From assembly GCA_907163375.1 (NCBI GenBank), contig CAJQUW010007533.1, positions 258,001 to 322,000 of the forward strand: DNA of 64,000 nucleotides, given 5' to 3'. Below the pieces are notes generated by a model that did no database searches, was not told where the DNA came from, and saw nothing but the letters and a program-made list of their open reading frames with translations. Both the position numbers and the translations under genes were made by a program. The stretch is from Prostheceraeus crozeri. Lineage: Eukaryota > Platyhelminthes > Polycladida > Euryleptidae. How positions within the stretch are numbered: position 1 is the stretch's first letter; the number at the start of each line of letters is the position of its first letter. This document shows positions 20,300-31,616 of the stretch, piece by piece.

Positions 20300-20783
20300 A
20301 TGTCGCAAGCGAAAAGTAATATTAATAATAAAACTGTTGAATTAAAATTACGTAATATTGTTGACAAAAATACCCCTAAAACTATTACGATTAACAAAAA
20401 AAAGTATTACATAAGTAAACCAATGATAGAGAATATACAATTACAAGAAGAAAAGAATGGCGGGATTCTCCCATTAATTCCACTAATAATAGGTGGCATA
20501 GCTGCAGCAGGAAGTGTTGCAGGTGGGACAGCTGGTATTGTCCAAGCAGTAAATAAAAATAAATCAGAGAAACAGCATTAGAAGAACAAAAACGTCATAA
20601 TAGAGAGTTAGAGAAAGTTGCTAGGGGTGAAGGAGTAGTAGATAATTTTATTAGTAAATTAAAATTAGTTGATGAAGGAAAACGAGTTCTTAAAAATATT
20701 CTCCACAATGTTGATGATTTAATTGAAATTAAAGAAACTAAAGATGGTTCTGGAATATATCTAAGTCCTAGTATGATAAGGTA
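20300..20783 (+). pseudogene. Small hydrophobic virion-type protein (broken)
   Basis: The N-terminal part is basic (VELKLRNIVDKNTPKTITI). A Gly/Ala/Ile segment, GGILPLIPLIIGGIAAAGS, then GGTAGIVQAV, resembles short membrane-active or core peptides of adenovirus-like viruses. A charged helical part follows. It looks broken, about one break. It sits between major capsid and integrase. The function is inferred from composition. Confidence 0.55.
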
Positions 20784-20791
20784 ATAACCTC

Positions 20792-20806
20792 AGAACCTTT
20801 GGTTCT
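20792..20806. terminator. Mini hairpin at a gene end
   Basis: AGAACCTTTGGTTCT is a six-base-pair stem with a TTT loop, between the preceding gene and the integrase start. Confidence 0.5.
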
Positions 20807-20837
20807 TTTCGGTAAAACTTTTATTTTATCTTTTAAA

Positions 20838-22148
20838 ATGAATTCTAAAAATTCCGAAAATTTAATTAAATTAAAAATTTCTAATTTAGATTTATTAAAT
20901 TATGTATTAAACAAAAATAAAAACTCAAATTGTAAAATTTATGAAGGTAACGACGACAAACAAAGTTTGGCTACTACCTACGGTGGTGACATACAAAAAA
21001 CATTAGAAAACTTTCCTGGATTTATTTGGAGTAAATATTCGAAAGAAAAACATCTTCCTGGTCATTCATATACCGGTCCAGGAACTCGATTAGATATAAG
21101 ACTAGATGAGAATAATAATCCGAAACCAGGTGAAGAACCAATAAATAGAGTAGATGCCGCCGCTTACAGGCATGATTTAGCTTATCGAAATCATGATCTA
21201 AGTTCTCGTCATGCAGCTGATAAGAAGATGATTCAAGAATTAGATAGTATTCAAAATCCTACATTTAGAGAAAAAATTGAAAGAATGTTTGTTAAGAAAG
21301 CTTTACAAGCTAAAATATTATTCGGCCAGGGTTTAAATGAAAATCATAATTCAGACGTTTATGCATCTGAAATTCATAAAGAATATAGAAAGCCTAAATA
21401 TTTATTGAAAGTAAAAGTATTTAATAAAGATGATATTTGGAGTGCTGATCTTATTCATATGCCGAATGAAAGGGACTACAAATACGCATTGACCGTTATA
21501 GATTTATATACACGATATGCTTGGGTAAAGCCTTTAAAAAATAAAAGTGGTCTTTCAGTTAAATATGCGTTTGAAGAAATCTTTAAAGAAAGTAATAGAA
21601 AGCCAAAAAAATTGTTTGTTGATAAAGGGTCGGAATTTTATAACCGAAACGTTCAGCCACTATTTGAAATTGTTTATTCAACTGAAAATGCAGGGAAGGC
21701 CGTAGTGATAGAAAGATTCAATCGGACGTTAAAAAATAAAATTTTCAAGAAATTTACTCAGCAAGGAAATCAGAAATGGTTAAAAATATTACCAGGAATT
21801 GTGGAAGAGTACAATAATAAAGTTCATTCTGGTATTGAAGAAACTCCAAAGAATGCTTCTGACGACCCTGATTTGATACGAAAGAAAATATTCGAGAATA
21901 ATAATTTGAATGAGAGTAATCCGAATTTGCAGAAACTTAAATCGAAATTTAAAATTGGAGATAGAGTTAGAATATTTAAATATAAGAATAAATTTGAAAA
22001 AGGCTTTGTTGGTTATTGGACTAAAGAAATATTTGAAGTTTGCAAAATAAATAAAACTTATCCGATTACTTATGAAATTAAAGATTTAGATAATGAGGAT
22101 ATCAGAGGACGTTTTTATCAAAATGAATTACAGAAAACAGAGCTTTAA
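20838..22148 (+). CDS. Polinton integrase with N-terminal phospholipase A2-like domain
   Basis: I chose the start MNSKNSENLIK, since upstream sequence is spacer. Residues about 60-140 carry a parvovirus VP1-type phospholipase A2 pattern: PGHSYTGPGTRLD (calcium loop), then AAAYRHDLAYR (HDxxY catalytic motif) and AADKKMIQEL. The rve integrase follows: SADLIHM (first Asp), LFVDKGSEFYN (second Asp) and VIERFNRTLKN (Glu), then a KIGDRVRI C-terminal SH3/chromo-like module. All three DDE residues are visible. The product would insert the element and, if the lipase part is active, disrupt endosomal membranes on entry. It reads open. I recall similar fusions in cnidarian Polintons. Confidence 0.88.
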   Translation: MNSKNSENLIKLKISNLDLLNYVLNKNKNSNCKIYEGNDDKQSLATTYGGDIQKTLENFPGFIWSKYSKEKHLPGHSYTGPGTRLDIRLDENNNPKPGEEPINRVDAAAYRHDLAYRNHDLSSRHAADKKMIQELDSIQNPTFREKIERMFVKKALQAKILFGQGLNENHNSDVYASEIHKEYRKPKYLLKVKVFNKDDIWSADLIHMPNERDYKYALTVIDLYTRYAWVKPLKNKSGLSVKYAFEEIFKESNRKPKKLFVDKGSEFYNRNVQPLFEIVYSTENAGKAVVIERFNRTLKNKIFKKFTQQGNQKWLKILPGIVEEYNNKVHSGIEETPKNASDDPDLIRKKIFENNNLNESNPNLQKLKSKFKIGDRVRIFKYKNKFEKGFVGYWTKEIFEVCKINKTYPITYEIKDLDNEDIRGRFYQNELQKTEL

Positions 22149-22182
22149 CCTTTAGGTGGCGCTTTAGCTAGCTTCACTTGAG

Positions 22183-22671
22183 TTATAGATTGTTTAACTC
22201 TAACATAATATCTAGAAATGATACTCCTTTTTGTAATTTAAATAAAACATAAAGACATAATTGTCCACAATAAGTTGTTCCCGGTTTTTGAATTTGAAAT
22301 GTATTATAAATTCCATTGCCAAGTATTTCTCTTACTTCATTTGTAGGAGGCAAACCGTATGAATCGAACCAATAGTTCTCACCCTCCGGGCGTTAAAAAT
22401 AATAGTTCTGCTGATGATTTTTAACGCCTGCTGACCAATGTACACCTTTTTCATTTGACGTATGAAGATTTGTTATGAAATTTACAGTTATTGATGGAAC
22501 TTTATTCCGGGAACTGAAGGTTCCTGTTGGCCTATTTTTTAGGAATTGTAATTCATCCCTCATCAATATGTGAAAATTCTTTATTCCTAATCGATTAGCG
22601 ATTTTCTTTAGGTCGAAATTCGTTGTCGTTTGTGTTCCATATAATTTCAAAAACTCATTTATGTTGCTCAT
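22183..22671 (-). pseudogene. Adenovirus-type cysteine protease (broken)
   Basis: It starts MSNINEFLKLYGTQTTTNFDLKKIANRLGI. Catalytic elements of the adenain/Ulp1 fold are visible: GVHWSA (His), YWFDSYGLPP (Asp) and a CGQLCLYVLF box (Gln and Cys). It would mature capsid proteins. It looks broken, about one break. It is convergent with the integrase, the usual neighbourhood in Polintons. Confidence 0.8.
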
Positions 22672-22679
22672 TTTATAAT

Positions 22680-23540
22680 AAAAAAATTTCTTAAGGGACC
22701 CCTAGAAGACAGAAGGGAGGGGGTATTGATTTAAAACTGTTCTCTAATGATGTCTTTCCTTACTACTTATTCGATTTTGAAATGATTATATTATAATTAT
22801 CGGAGCGAAGCTCCTCTGGCTTTAGCCGATTCTAATCTATATTGTTTTATATATTACCATTTTCTTCATGAACTTCATTTGTAAAATATGTTTCATCGTT
22901 AAAATGATTGTTTAAAATTGTCATAACAACTATCCCGCATGTCGCCGTCCATGCGTTCTAAATTTAGAAGAAGAATTTTATTGTCATTTGCTTTTATTGT
23001 CAATGCACTCTTATGTGCTTAATCTATTCATGTCTTCACAATGGGAAGTACTTTACTACCCGTATGTGTTTGGCAAACGCTAAATGAATTTTACAAATCG
23101 ATTTCTAAAACTGAATTTGAAAATAGACTTTGCAAATGGATTTTGAAAATAGATTTTGAAAACAGATTCTGAAAATAATTTACGTAGGGGTAAATTGAAA
23201 TGTCAAAACTTTACGCACGCGTAAGTTGAAATGTCAAAAGTTTACCGATGGGTAAATTGAAATGACAAGATATAGCATGATAATTTTAGGGGAAAGCTGC
23301 TTGATGTTTCTCTCTCTTCAATCTCTGTCTCTCTCTTCAATTATCAGGCAGTGTACGGGTTCATTGAATAATTTTGAGTTTATGAGTTACAATGATCTTC
23401 TAGTTCACACAATTAGTACTTTAAATAATGTTGAGCATACAATAACGAAGAATGACTAAGTAATAATTGCGTCTTCTTAATTTATCATAGTGCTCTAATC
23501 TTAATAATAATTGAGAACCATTTCACTTATTTTTAATTGA
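22680..23540. other. Polinton right non-coding region
   Basis: No gene seen between protease and right TIR. It holds a mini double hairpin at 22799, runs of GATTTTGAAAATAGA-type direct repeats (23100-23170) and three spaced copies of a GGTAAATTGAAATG(T/A)CAA word (23178-23270). The short open frames here have no recognisable content. Confidence 0.6.
22799..22831. repeat. Mini double hairpin, GGAGC type, non-coding copy
   Basis: This copy is identical over about 30 bases to the one inside the polymerase gene at 11959-11991. Two identical copies 11 kb apart in one element imply recent copying or gene conversion. Confidence 0.85.
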
Positions 23541-24263
23541 GATAACGAAGGATATATTCTTGCGGTTTCTTCCATTTTTGTTCCTTCCATTTCTGAAGTT
23601 CCTTCCACTTTTGTTTCTTCCATTTTTAAAGAAATATTATTAGTCACATGATATATTTTAAAAACCTGAAAAACGTCTAAACTCATGAATTTGAAATTCT
23701 CAACTTTTATGATTTTCGGTGTCCTTGAACGGTCATGATTTAAGCAATGAAAATCGAACCGAAGGTTCTAGGGCTTCGCCAGATTGTAATTCTCAAATTT
23801 GAGATACTCAACTTTTATAATTTTTAGTGTCCTAGAACGGTCATGATTTTCAAGGTAAAAATTGTAATTCACAAATTTGAGATTCTTAACTTTTCTGATT
23901 TTTCGGTGTCCTGGAACGGTCATGATTTTGAGGGTGAAAATCGAACCGAAGGTTCTAGGGCTTCGCCCGATTGTAATTCTCAAATTTGAGATTTTGAAAA
24001 ATTTGAAAATTGGGTACTTTTAAAAACGACATAAATTCATGAATTTAGTCCCTTTTTCAGGTTTTTAAGACCTAAATTCATGAATTTATGTCGTTTTTAA
24101 AAGTACCATTTTTGAAAGAAATGGTACTTTTTGAATGAACCAAATCCATGTATTTAGGTCTTAAAAACCTGAAAAAGGGTCTAAATTCATGAATTTATGT
24201 CGTTTTTAAAGATACTATTTTTTTGATTTTATGGTGTCCTGGTCCGGTCTTTTTCCCATTACT
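23541..24263 (-). repeat. Polinton right TIR
   Basis: The reverse complement matches 4475-5183 almost completely. By eye I see one single-base length difference in a T run and one 15-base block. It ends CCCATTACT followed by CTGATG. Confidence 0.95.
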
Positions 24264-24500
24264 CTGATGATCAAGGAAATTTCATGAACTGCATTATAAT
24301 ACAGGTCTTTGCAAGTCTTCAAGGAAAAAATGTGATCTTATTGTTAGCTTCTTGGCTAACATGTCAAGTTTTTAATTCAATTTTCAGCGGCATGATTTTA
24401 TGATTGACAAGGCGTCATTTCTTGAATCTACATTGTAATATTGACCCATTTGCATCTTTTAAAGTTAATTACGATCAGTTTCTTTGATTATGATGTTTTG
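24264..24500 (+). repeat. Interspersed repeat R, copy A, right half
   Basis: It continues the repeat split by the Polinton: ATCAAGGAAATTTCATGAAC, AAGTCTTCAAGG, GATTTTATGATT. Counterparts lie at 27.50-27.93 kb (reversed) and 35.89-35.92 plus 37.35-37.50 kb. Confidence 0.75.
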
Positions 24501-25922
24501 CTCCTTCAGTGGTAGGTAGTCTGTGACATGCTTACGCTGAAGAAAATAATCTTGTTATAATAAGACTGAACTTTAAAGTAATGACAAACCATGGAATTTT
24601 TAGAGGAATATCACCTCTCCAAGGTTGTCATGACATGGAGGATTTGTAATATACTACTATTCCTTTTGTATTGCTATGATGATCAGTCAATTCCGTGGTG
24701 TAAAAATCAGCAATCTTCAACAGTGTAAGAATTTGCACATCTCACAACTGTCACGTGGTCTCAACTCATGTTCATTTAATAAAATCAAAGTTGTTTACAA
24801 ATTGGGGAATTTAATAAATGCTGATTTGATATTCTACCTAATATGGAGTCACCTTTACATTTATGAAACGTGACGTGGTCGCCACATAGACCACAGTGTG
24901 AACCGTGAGCTACAGAATGAAATAATTTTCGCTGCCAAACATACTCATCAAAAGTAACCAACATTTCTTCCCATATGAAGATGTTTTGAATTTCATAGTT
25001 ACCAGACCGTGGTCATCCAAAAGCGGTCGCCTGAATGACATTCGACGGTCTGTAGGAAATTTGCTAAAACTAATATTACTAATGTGGCTGCCAATGTTGA
25101 ATTTAATTGGTCAATATATAATTTCTTTTGTTATCATTTCGGAGCAATGATGATTAGCTACCGGATGATTTGTACCCATTGCCTTACATTTTACTGGAAC
25201 TTCTGATCTTAGGCTTGCCATTGAATGCTACTTATAGATGTCCTCAGCAGTAGCAGATTTACTTCATATTTTCATGCAGCATTCATGAACTTTTAACTTG
25301 TGTAATGCATTTCATAATTAATTACATTTTTCAGGTGTAATGTATTATGCAATGCAGTATTCATACACTTTTTTTAACTTATATTACATGTAATATACAT
25401 ATATTTCTAAGTCAGATGATATCGCTGCCACTCAAATGCTTCGGCCCAATTTCGAGTCCACCTGAGTCTAAGTGACGAACTGACTGAACTCATTACAATT
25501 GCACGATAATTTCTCTGCAAGCATGTTCCTTTTTATACTATCAAACATAAATTAGTTTTACCTTACGAAATTGACATGCATCATGATTCCGGACTTCCCC
25601 ACATTCTCAAATGATCTTTTATGCCAATCGATTTCGCAGCTTACTGCCTGTTAAAGCATTAAATGAAAAGTGACATGAGAATATGACACATGCACACAGT
25701 GGCGAATCCTGCGTTCACAAAATAGATGCGCCGTCTAAATATGCATGTACATAAACCATAGACCCTATGACACTTTCATTTTAATGCTCCATACTTGATT
25801 ATTTTCATCATGTTAGTCACCATTATATACGTCTCCATACTCAGTTTTTTCATCATATTTTGTGATACTAATATTATCATCATTAATATTACATAATATC
25901 ATAAGTACGATGATACTAAATT
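24501..25922. other. No gene seen
   Basis: AT-rich DNA, probably old repeat material. Open frames are short and featureless. Confidence 0.5.
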
Positions 25923-25930
25923 CATATTGA

Positions 25931-26395
25931 CAGGCTTGCCGTTGGGATTGGGATCCCAATGGCTATTGGGATTGGGTTGGGATTGGGCTACCAAAAATCC
26001 ACCCCAATCTCAGTAAATCCCAATAGATCCCAATAAGCCCTCTCCCAACAAAATATACATCTAATAGTTAACATTAGTTAGTGTTTTCGGGTTGTACTGA
26101 GCAGTTCATCTTGCTGAGTCTTCAGTCTGACTTTGCTTCTCTCGAATTTGAAGATTGAGAGCTCTTAGTGTGATTCACACAAGTTGACACAGTTATCTTT
26201 AGCTCTACTCTAAGGCTTTAACTTCCCTAGTTGCTAAAAATAGTGGCCTATTTCGGAGGCCTTCGTGTGCCTCCACTCGTGCTTTGCGGGTGCGTATGAG
26301 GCATTTACTGAAAAGGTTAGTGGTATTATCTTGTATGACGCCGCAACAGTGTCACACTGCGATTGGGCTGGAAATTCATCCCAACGGCAAGCCTG
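25931..26395. mobile_element. hAT MITE with 8-bp TSD
   Basis: The TIR is CAGGCTTGCCGTTGGGAT at the left and its near reverse complement at the right (CCCAACGGCAAGCCTG). Flanks are CATATTGA and CATATTAA, an 8-base duplication with one change. Subterminal ATTGGGA words recur on the left side, a common transposase-binding layout. It is 465 bases with no coding capacity. Confidence 0.85.
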
Positions 26396-26599
26396 CATAT
26401 TAATGATGAACAAAATTGAATATAATTGATACGCAATAGCCTATACACTGTACACTACATAAATGCGCATAAAAGGTACATGTAAATGAATAAAAACCAT
26501 ATTCACAACTCAAAAGGATTGTATTCTAAAACCGAAGACGATTTTAAGACTAGCACGACCATTATATGTTCCAAATATTATCCATAATTTCAAAAGATT

Positions 26600-27000
26600 T
26601 TCACTTCTCTAACGATATAAAAATCAACCCTCCTGTTATTCTTTACGAACTTCATAATTACATCATCGAAAAACGTAGGCCTATTTTGAAGCAAGACTAA
26701 CAAACTTTTCTCAATAGCCATTAAACTCAAAGAAGGAAGATTGTTGTGTTTCTGGGTGCTCCGACGGTACTATGTATGGATTCGTTTTAAAGCCGAGAAA
26801 GATCGCTCTGCACTTGCACTTGAAGACGGAACGGAGACGACCAGTTTCGCTAAATTGAATAGTTCAGGCATACCAAGGTACATTTTTTGCTCATGCATGC
26901 TTTTCAGAACGTCAAGCACTGACTTTCGATCGAAGTCAGACATGCAATAAATTGCAATCAACTCATTTTTCAGACAAATTACATCGAAGAATCGGCCAAA
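26600..27000 (-). pseudogene. hAT transposase relic, C-terminal dimerisation domain
   Basis: The minus strand encodes YLGMPELFNLAKLVVSVPSS, then SASAERSFSALKRIHT, the hAT dimerisation signature as in ZMYM1-like proteins. Past a frameshift, NLPSLSLMAIEKSLLVLL and FFDDVIMKFV continue the domain. The upstream catalytic part is not readable. The copy is old and dead. It is unrelated in position to the MITE next to it, though it could be of the same superfamily. Confidence 0.75.
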
Positions 27001-27499
27001 ATGATTATCAACCTATTTCAATGCTGTTTCTGGAAATTGTTTGTTGTCCTTTTAAAAGAAACTGGAATTAAGTAAATTAAAGAATTCAAATTAAAGAATT
27101 AAAGAATTCAAATCGTTTTGAACCTGTTTGTCAGGTGTGGCAGAATATTATCCGTTATTTCCTGAAAAAGGTATTTGTAAAGACCCGGTGTTTCAGTTCA
27201 ACGCATCTCAAAGGGCGCATCAGTTGGGACGGAGTCTTGAAAAATAAGTTCGAAATCATGTCCTTGATTTTTTGACATTTTCTATCAATTCCTGGATCTT
27301 TTGTCCACAATACAAGATGTCCATACCATGGAGTAGGTATATTAGGTAGAATGGTAACTCCGCATTTCTTAAATCCCGAATGTGTTTACACTTTCGAATC
27401 TATTAGATGAACTCGAGGGGGACATAGCTGGTAATTGTTACCAAATGTGAGATAGGCAAATTTTTGCAGTTTTGAAGAAATTGCCTCTGAATTGAGTTG

Positions 27500-28135
27500 T
27501 TATGATTTTAATGCAGAAGGAATGATGGTATTTTACAGATTATCAGTGTCATGACAGCCTAGGAGATTTAATGTTTGTTAAATTAGCAATTTGATGGGTT
27601 CCTATTACTTTCATGCTGAACCTCAAGAGTATTTTCACAGGCATATCATAGGCAACCCGCCACTGGCAGAGCAAAATAAGAGAATCAAAGACAATGATTT
27701 CAATCAACTTTGAAAGATGTAAATGTCCACATCACACATGAATTTAGTGAATCATAAAATCATCCCGGTGAAAATTGAATCAAAACATGAAATTTCAGCA
27801 AAGAAAGAAAAATCAGATCTCGACTTTTTCATATGGACTTCCATTATAACACAATTCATGAAATCCCTTGATTATCAGCTTGATTTCCGCTTATTTAAGA
27901 TGCTTTTCAGCAAATATTCATTCCTTTTCATATCCAACCTGTTTCATACTACTTATATAGGAGCGTCATCTCGGTAGTATATAAATTGGCAAACTTTTGA
28001 CTTTTTCAAAACTGCTCAAATAATTTTTTGGAGCACGGGAGCGTAATCTCCGCAAAAACCTGAATCTTTTCATAGTTTCACTGTATACAGATACTTGTTT
28101 GAGTCGACACTCTACCTATATATCCCTACTCTATG
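27500..28135 (-). repeat. Interspersed repeat R, copy B
   Basis: The reverse complement matches the repeat at 4190-4474 plus 24264-24500 without the Polinton. It includes GTCGACTCAAACAAGTATCT, CAGTGAAAC, AGATTACGCTCCCG and ATCAAGGGATTTCATGAA. It gives the uninterrupted structure of the Polinton target. Confidence 0.75.
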
Positions 28136-28605
28136 GTCCATACCTTTTGATTGCACAATTTCAAATAATGTATCTTCAATGAAAAAATACGAGAAAATAC
28201 GGTTATCAAAAAACGTGTCTGGAAATCATCAAGAAAAGCAATGTATCCAAGATATCTTCCCAGTTTTGGGAATTTTCCAATACGTGCTGAAAAAATGCCC
28301 TCAAATTTGATAATTTTTCCATAACAGTGTTTACCAGTCTTGAGGTGAAGTAATCTTTTTTGAACAAAATCTTAAAGAGTGTCAGTCATTAAAGGCGATC
28401 GAGAAAAGAAGGAAGCCATCGAAGATGTGGTTTGAAAAAATAATGTACATTTAGGGATTATCAAGAAAGAATTCGATAGTGTATGCAAGAAAGCGTCCCA
28501 GCGCCTATATCTTCTCCAATCCCTGAAACCTTAAGTCTCGAAAGCAGATTTGATAAGAATTTTTAAGTATTATATTCTCTGTATTCTGGAATGTATTACA
28601 GTCAT
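28136..28605. other. No gene seen
   Basis: Non-coding DNA of no recognisable type. Confidence 0.4.
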
Positions 28606-28611
28606 GTACAT

Positions 28612-29352
28612 GTGCTACGCTAGCGATACAGCGTTACTATTGACGGAGTCCAAGGTCCATCTGATGCCTTAGAGAAATTTGACGATGCAGGCCGTAGCAG
28701 GCATCTGATGCTTAACAGCAGTAAAACGAAGGCAATGTTCACAAGTAACCCGCCGAACACTGTTATGGATCTGAATGGGGAACACATTGACTCGGTGTCG
28801 CAGTTCAAATACCTTGGATCCTTCAAAACGGCGAATGGTGACTGTGGTGCAGACATAAAGTGCCGCATCGTCATGGCGAAGAGACGAGCACTCGATTTGG
28901 TTCCCATCTGGAAAGATCGCGGCATCCGCAAGGAAGTGAAGCTTCACATTGTTCGTGCTCTGGTGTGGTCGGTATTAACGTATGGAGCCGAAGCATGGAC
29001 AATAGAAGCAACAGGCGTCAAGCGGATTGAAGCTGCAGAGATGTGGGTTTATCGTAGGATTCTTAGGATGACTTGGTATCAAAGAATAAGCAACACGAAC
29101 ATTCTATCAGAGCTCGGAACAAGAAGAGAACTGTTAGCGAGGGTGAATAAACGGAAACTGGTATACTTTGGCCACACGTGTCGCCGAGAAGGTCTACCTC
29201 GTGACATGATGTTCGGATGCCATCCTGGGAATCGCAGACGCGGGAGACTTCGCCGTAAATACATCGACGACATCAAGGAGTGGACACGAGATCATTTGGA
29301 CACGCAGAAGCATTACGAAAGACAGCAAACAGGACCGAATGGAGGACTCTAG
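28612..29352 (+). pseudogene. LINE fragment, reverse transcriptase palm end and C-terminus
   Basis: It begins at a decayed catalytic box YASDTALLLTES (normally YADD). After a frameshift it continues 214 residues: LNSSKTKAMF, VSQFKYLGSF, VLTYGAEAWTIEATGVKRIE, RRILRMTWYQRISNTNILSE and LVYFGHTCRREGLPRDMM. This is the C-terminal signature of RTE/CR1-like LINEs often annotated as craniofacial development protein 2-like. The 5' part is missing. A related decayed copy is at 53.74-54.63 kb. Confidence 0.8.
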
Positions 29353-31616
29353 CGAAACGCTCATCTGAAGGAGGACCATCCTCGAACTCGGGCCCCCCAG
29401 AGAACGAACGTATTCTGGACTACTGTGATTCAGTTTTTCTTGGGCTTAACTCCGTCAACAACGACAAGCTCCTTAGAATACACCGCCGATGTCATTACAG
29501 AAAGACGCGAAACCCAATCTCTAAAGTTTTTCAATCGCTCCTTCAAGCTGATGACATTTTGCATAAGCTTGTACCGCCATTCCTTTAGTTCAGTAAGAAA
29601 CTGTTGATTCTCCTCAGTCGGACGCAGCGGCGCGCAACTTCCTTCATACCAAAATGCGCAACATTGTACAACCCTGCGCACCACAGATGAACTCACCAAA
29701 ACTATTGTGTAGCTACGCTTGCACACTTTGAGATAATTCTTATTGACTTACGTGCTTTACAATTTCTTGTCACTTTGGATCAATGTTGTACTCGATTTTC
29801 AATATCTTAAAATAAACGATGTATTATATGCACATTCATTTTCCATTATGGACTTGGACACAATCTCAGGGGAAATGATATCCTGCATTTTAGTACAGAG
29901 GTCCTTGGCTATCTATGTCCATCGTTTCAGACCGCATGAGCGGGCCTTGAAACCAATCAGTATAGTTTTGTATTGCATTTTCCGGGCATGTAGCGGGGAA
30001 AAGTCTTTATAGATATTCCAAAGTCACCAAATGATAGCACGGAGCATCATGTAAATTTACTCAGTTTTCCACAGACATCGTCAGCAAGAATAATTCTCTT
30101 GAAAACCTTGACATCACCTCCAAACAGACAGCATAATGACTCATCCAGACGATCACACTTCAATGAAATGGCCTAACTTACGTGTAAGTTCCATGAATTT
30201 CCGACATCTGAAAAACCATTTGAATTTTCATGTGTACGGAATACCGGCAACTCTGCATCCAATGAACCAGTCGGGGTTAAAACACAAAGCCGGTTAGATC
30301 CTGAACTAGATATAAGCTTGTCATCACTCGAAATCTTAGCACTTTGACTATGTCACACACCACCAAAATTTCACAATTAATAAAATCTGCATTAAAACAA
30401 CCAAAACTTTTGTAAGTCTGAATTAAAGGTTTCTTGACCGGTAGGTACAACTACCGGCGAATGAGCGACCGGTCAAATATTTCGACCCAACATGACCTAC
30501 ACTGATCTACCCGAACTCTCTGGAAAGCCATATTTGCTGTACCTATGAATGGATTTATCTTTTGAAGATGAGACAGTTCCCACCATATCAAAATATGTAA
30601 ATATCTCTCTCGTTTGATGACTCGAAGAGCCCTATAATCTTGATTACAAGGTAAGTATTTTAGAGTTCGTTTTTTAGCATTTGAAACAAAGATCTACACT
30701 GCTAGGCAAAATAGTTGGTATTAGGGATATGAAAAGATCCGTTTAACAAAGGTTCTGAATTGCATATTCTTTGTAAATGATATGACAAAAAACAGCTAAT
30801 TATGTAGTGTAATGTAAAAAATATTGTTTAAAAAATGGTACAAATATAGGTCTGAAATAACAAGTGCAGTCCGTATTCTGGATGGGTTCGAATTTGAGGT
30901 ACAAAAGAGAAAATGTGTCCGATTAACTTATAAGTAGTGTTGTAAGCATATTTCACATGTGCCAAAACACCTCATTTGAAATTGAAATGAAAGACAAAGT
31001 CATCAAGGGCTCATTATATTTAGGATAAAATACGTGATTGTCAGATTACTTTAAAAAATTGGAAGAGTCGTCAGAAAAATAAAAAGTTAATATCTACATC
31101 GGTAATTTTAGTTGCAAACATTTTGGAATGCATTTTATACAAATTGACAAATCAACCGAGGAACTGTTAGAAAAATTGTTCTTCTAGGAGATTGGCGGAA
31201 GGTGAATAATTGGTTTAGTGCAGCATGTGTTGGTGGTAAGTAGTAGATAGTAGAGCCATTTAAACTGTTGATAGTACTTTAACTCATTTTAAACGATAAG
31301 TCATGATACGAACTCCTTCGGACTTTCAAAGCGGACCCCATAGTAATGCGGATCCTTGATCAATGCGGACCTCATGGTCGAGACTCTCCTGACCATGTAT
31401 ACGGACCCTTTCATATCTTCAATGCGAACAATAAATTGCCAGAGATGAGTATTTTATGTTAAAAATATTCAGTCAAGGACTACTAAGATATCTTTACAGT
31501 CCCTAGATGTCTTAGTAGTACTTTCTTCATTAAAGAGTGGAATAAAGAGAAATTCAAATTTCATTTCTGATCATCAGATATCCATGATAAGTAATCCAAG
31601 GAAAATGGATGGATGA
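29353..31616. other. Upstream region of the kinesin-like gene, no other gene seen
   Basis: Open frames at 29.3-29.7 kb lack recognisable domains. A small stem (ACTACTAAGA / TCTTAGTAGT) lies near 31480-31515. Promoter elements for the host gene cannot be picked out by eye. Confidence 0.4.

Larger units (their letters stand above)
4475..24263. mobile_element. Polinton/Maverick, whole-looking, 19.8 kb
   Basis: The ends are AGTAATGGG...CCCATTACT with long TIRs. The 6-bp CTGATG is present on both sides (4469-4474, 24264-24269), the target-duplication length of Polintons. Genes include protein-primed DNA polymerase B, rve integrase, A32-type ATPase, adenovirus-type protease, and double and single jelly-roll capsid proteins. 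The element is more AT-rich than its surroundings. TIR copies differ by about one base and one 15-bp block, and the target duplication is perfect, so insertion is recent. About five genes look broken; the rest read open. Genes on the left half run mostly leftward and on the right half mostly rightward. Confidence 0.97.

Noticed and set aside
29430-29726. 98-residue minus-strand frame near 29.5 kb as a gene
   Set aside because: No recognisable domain and no supporting start, splice or neighbour context. It overlaps the end of a LINE fragment.
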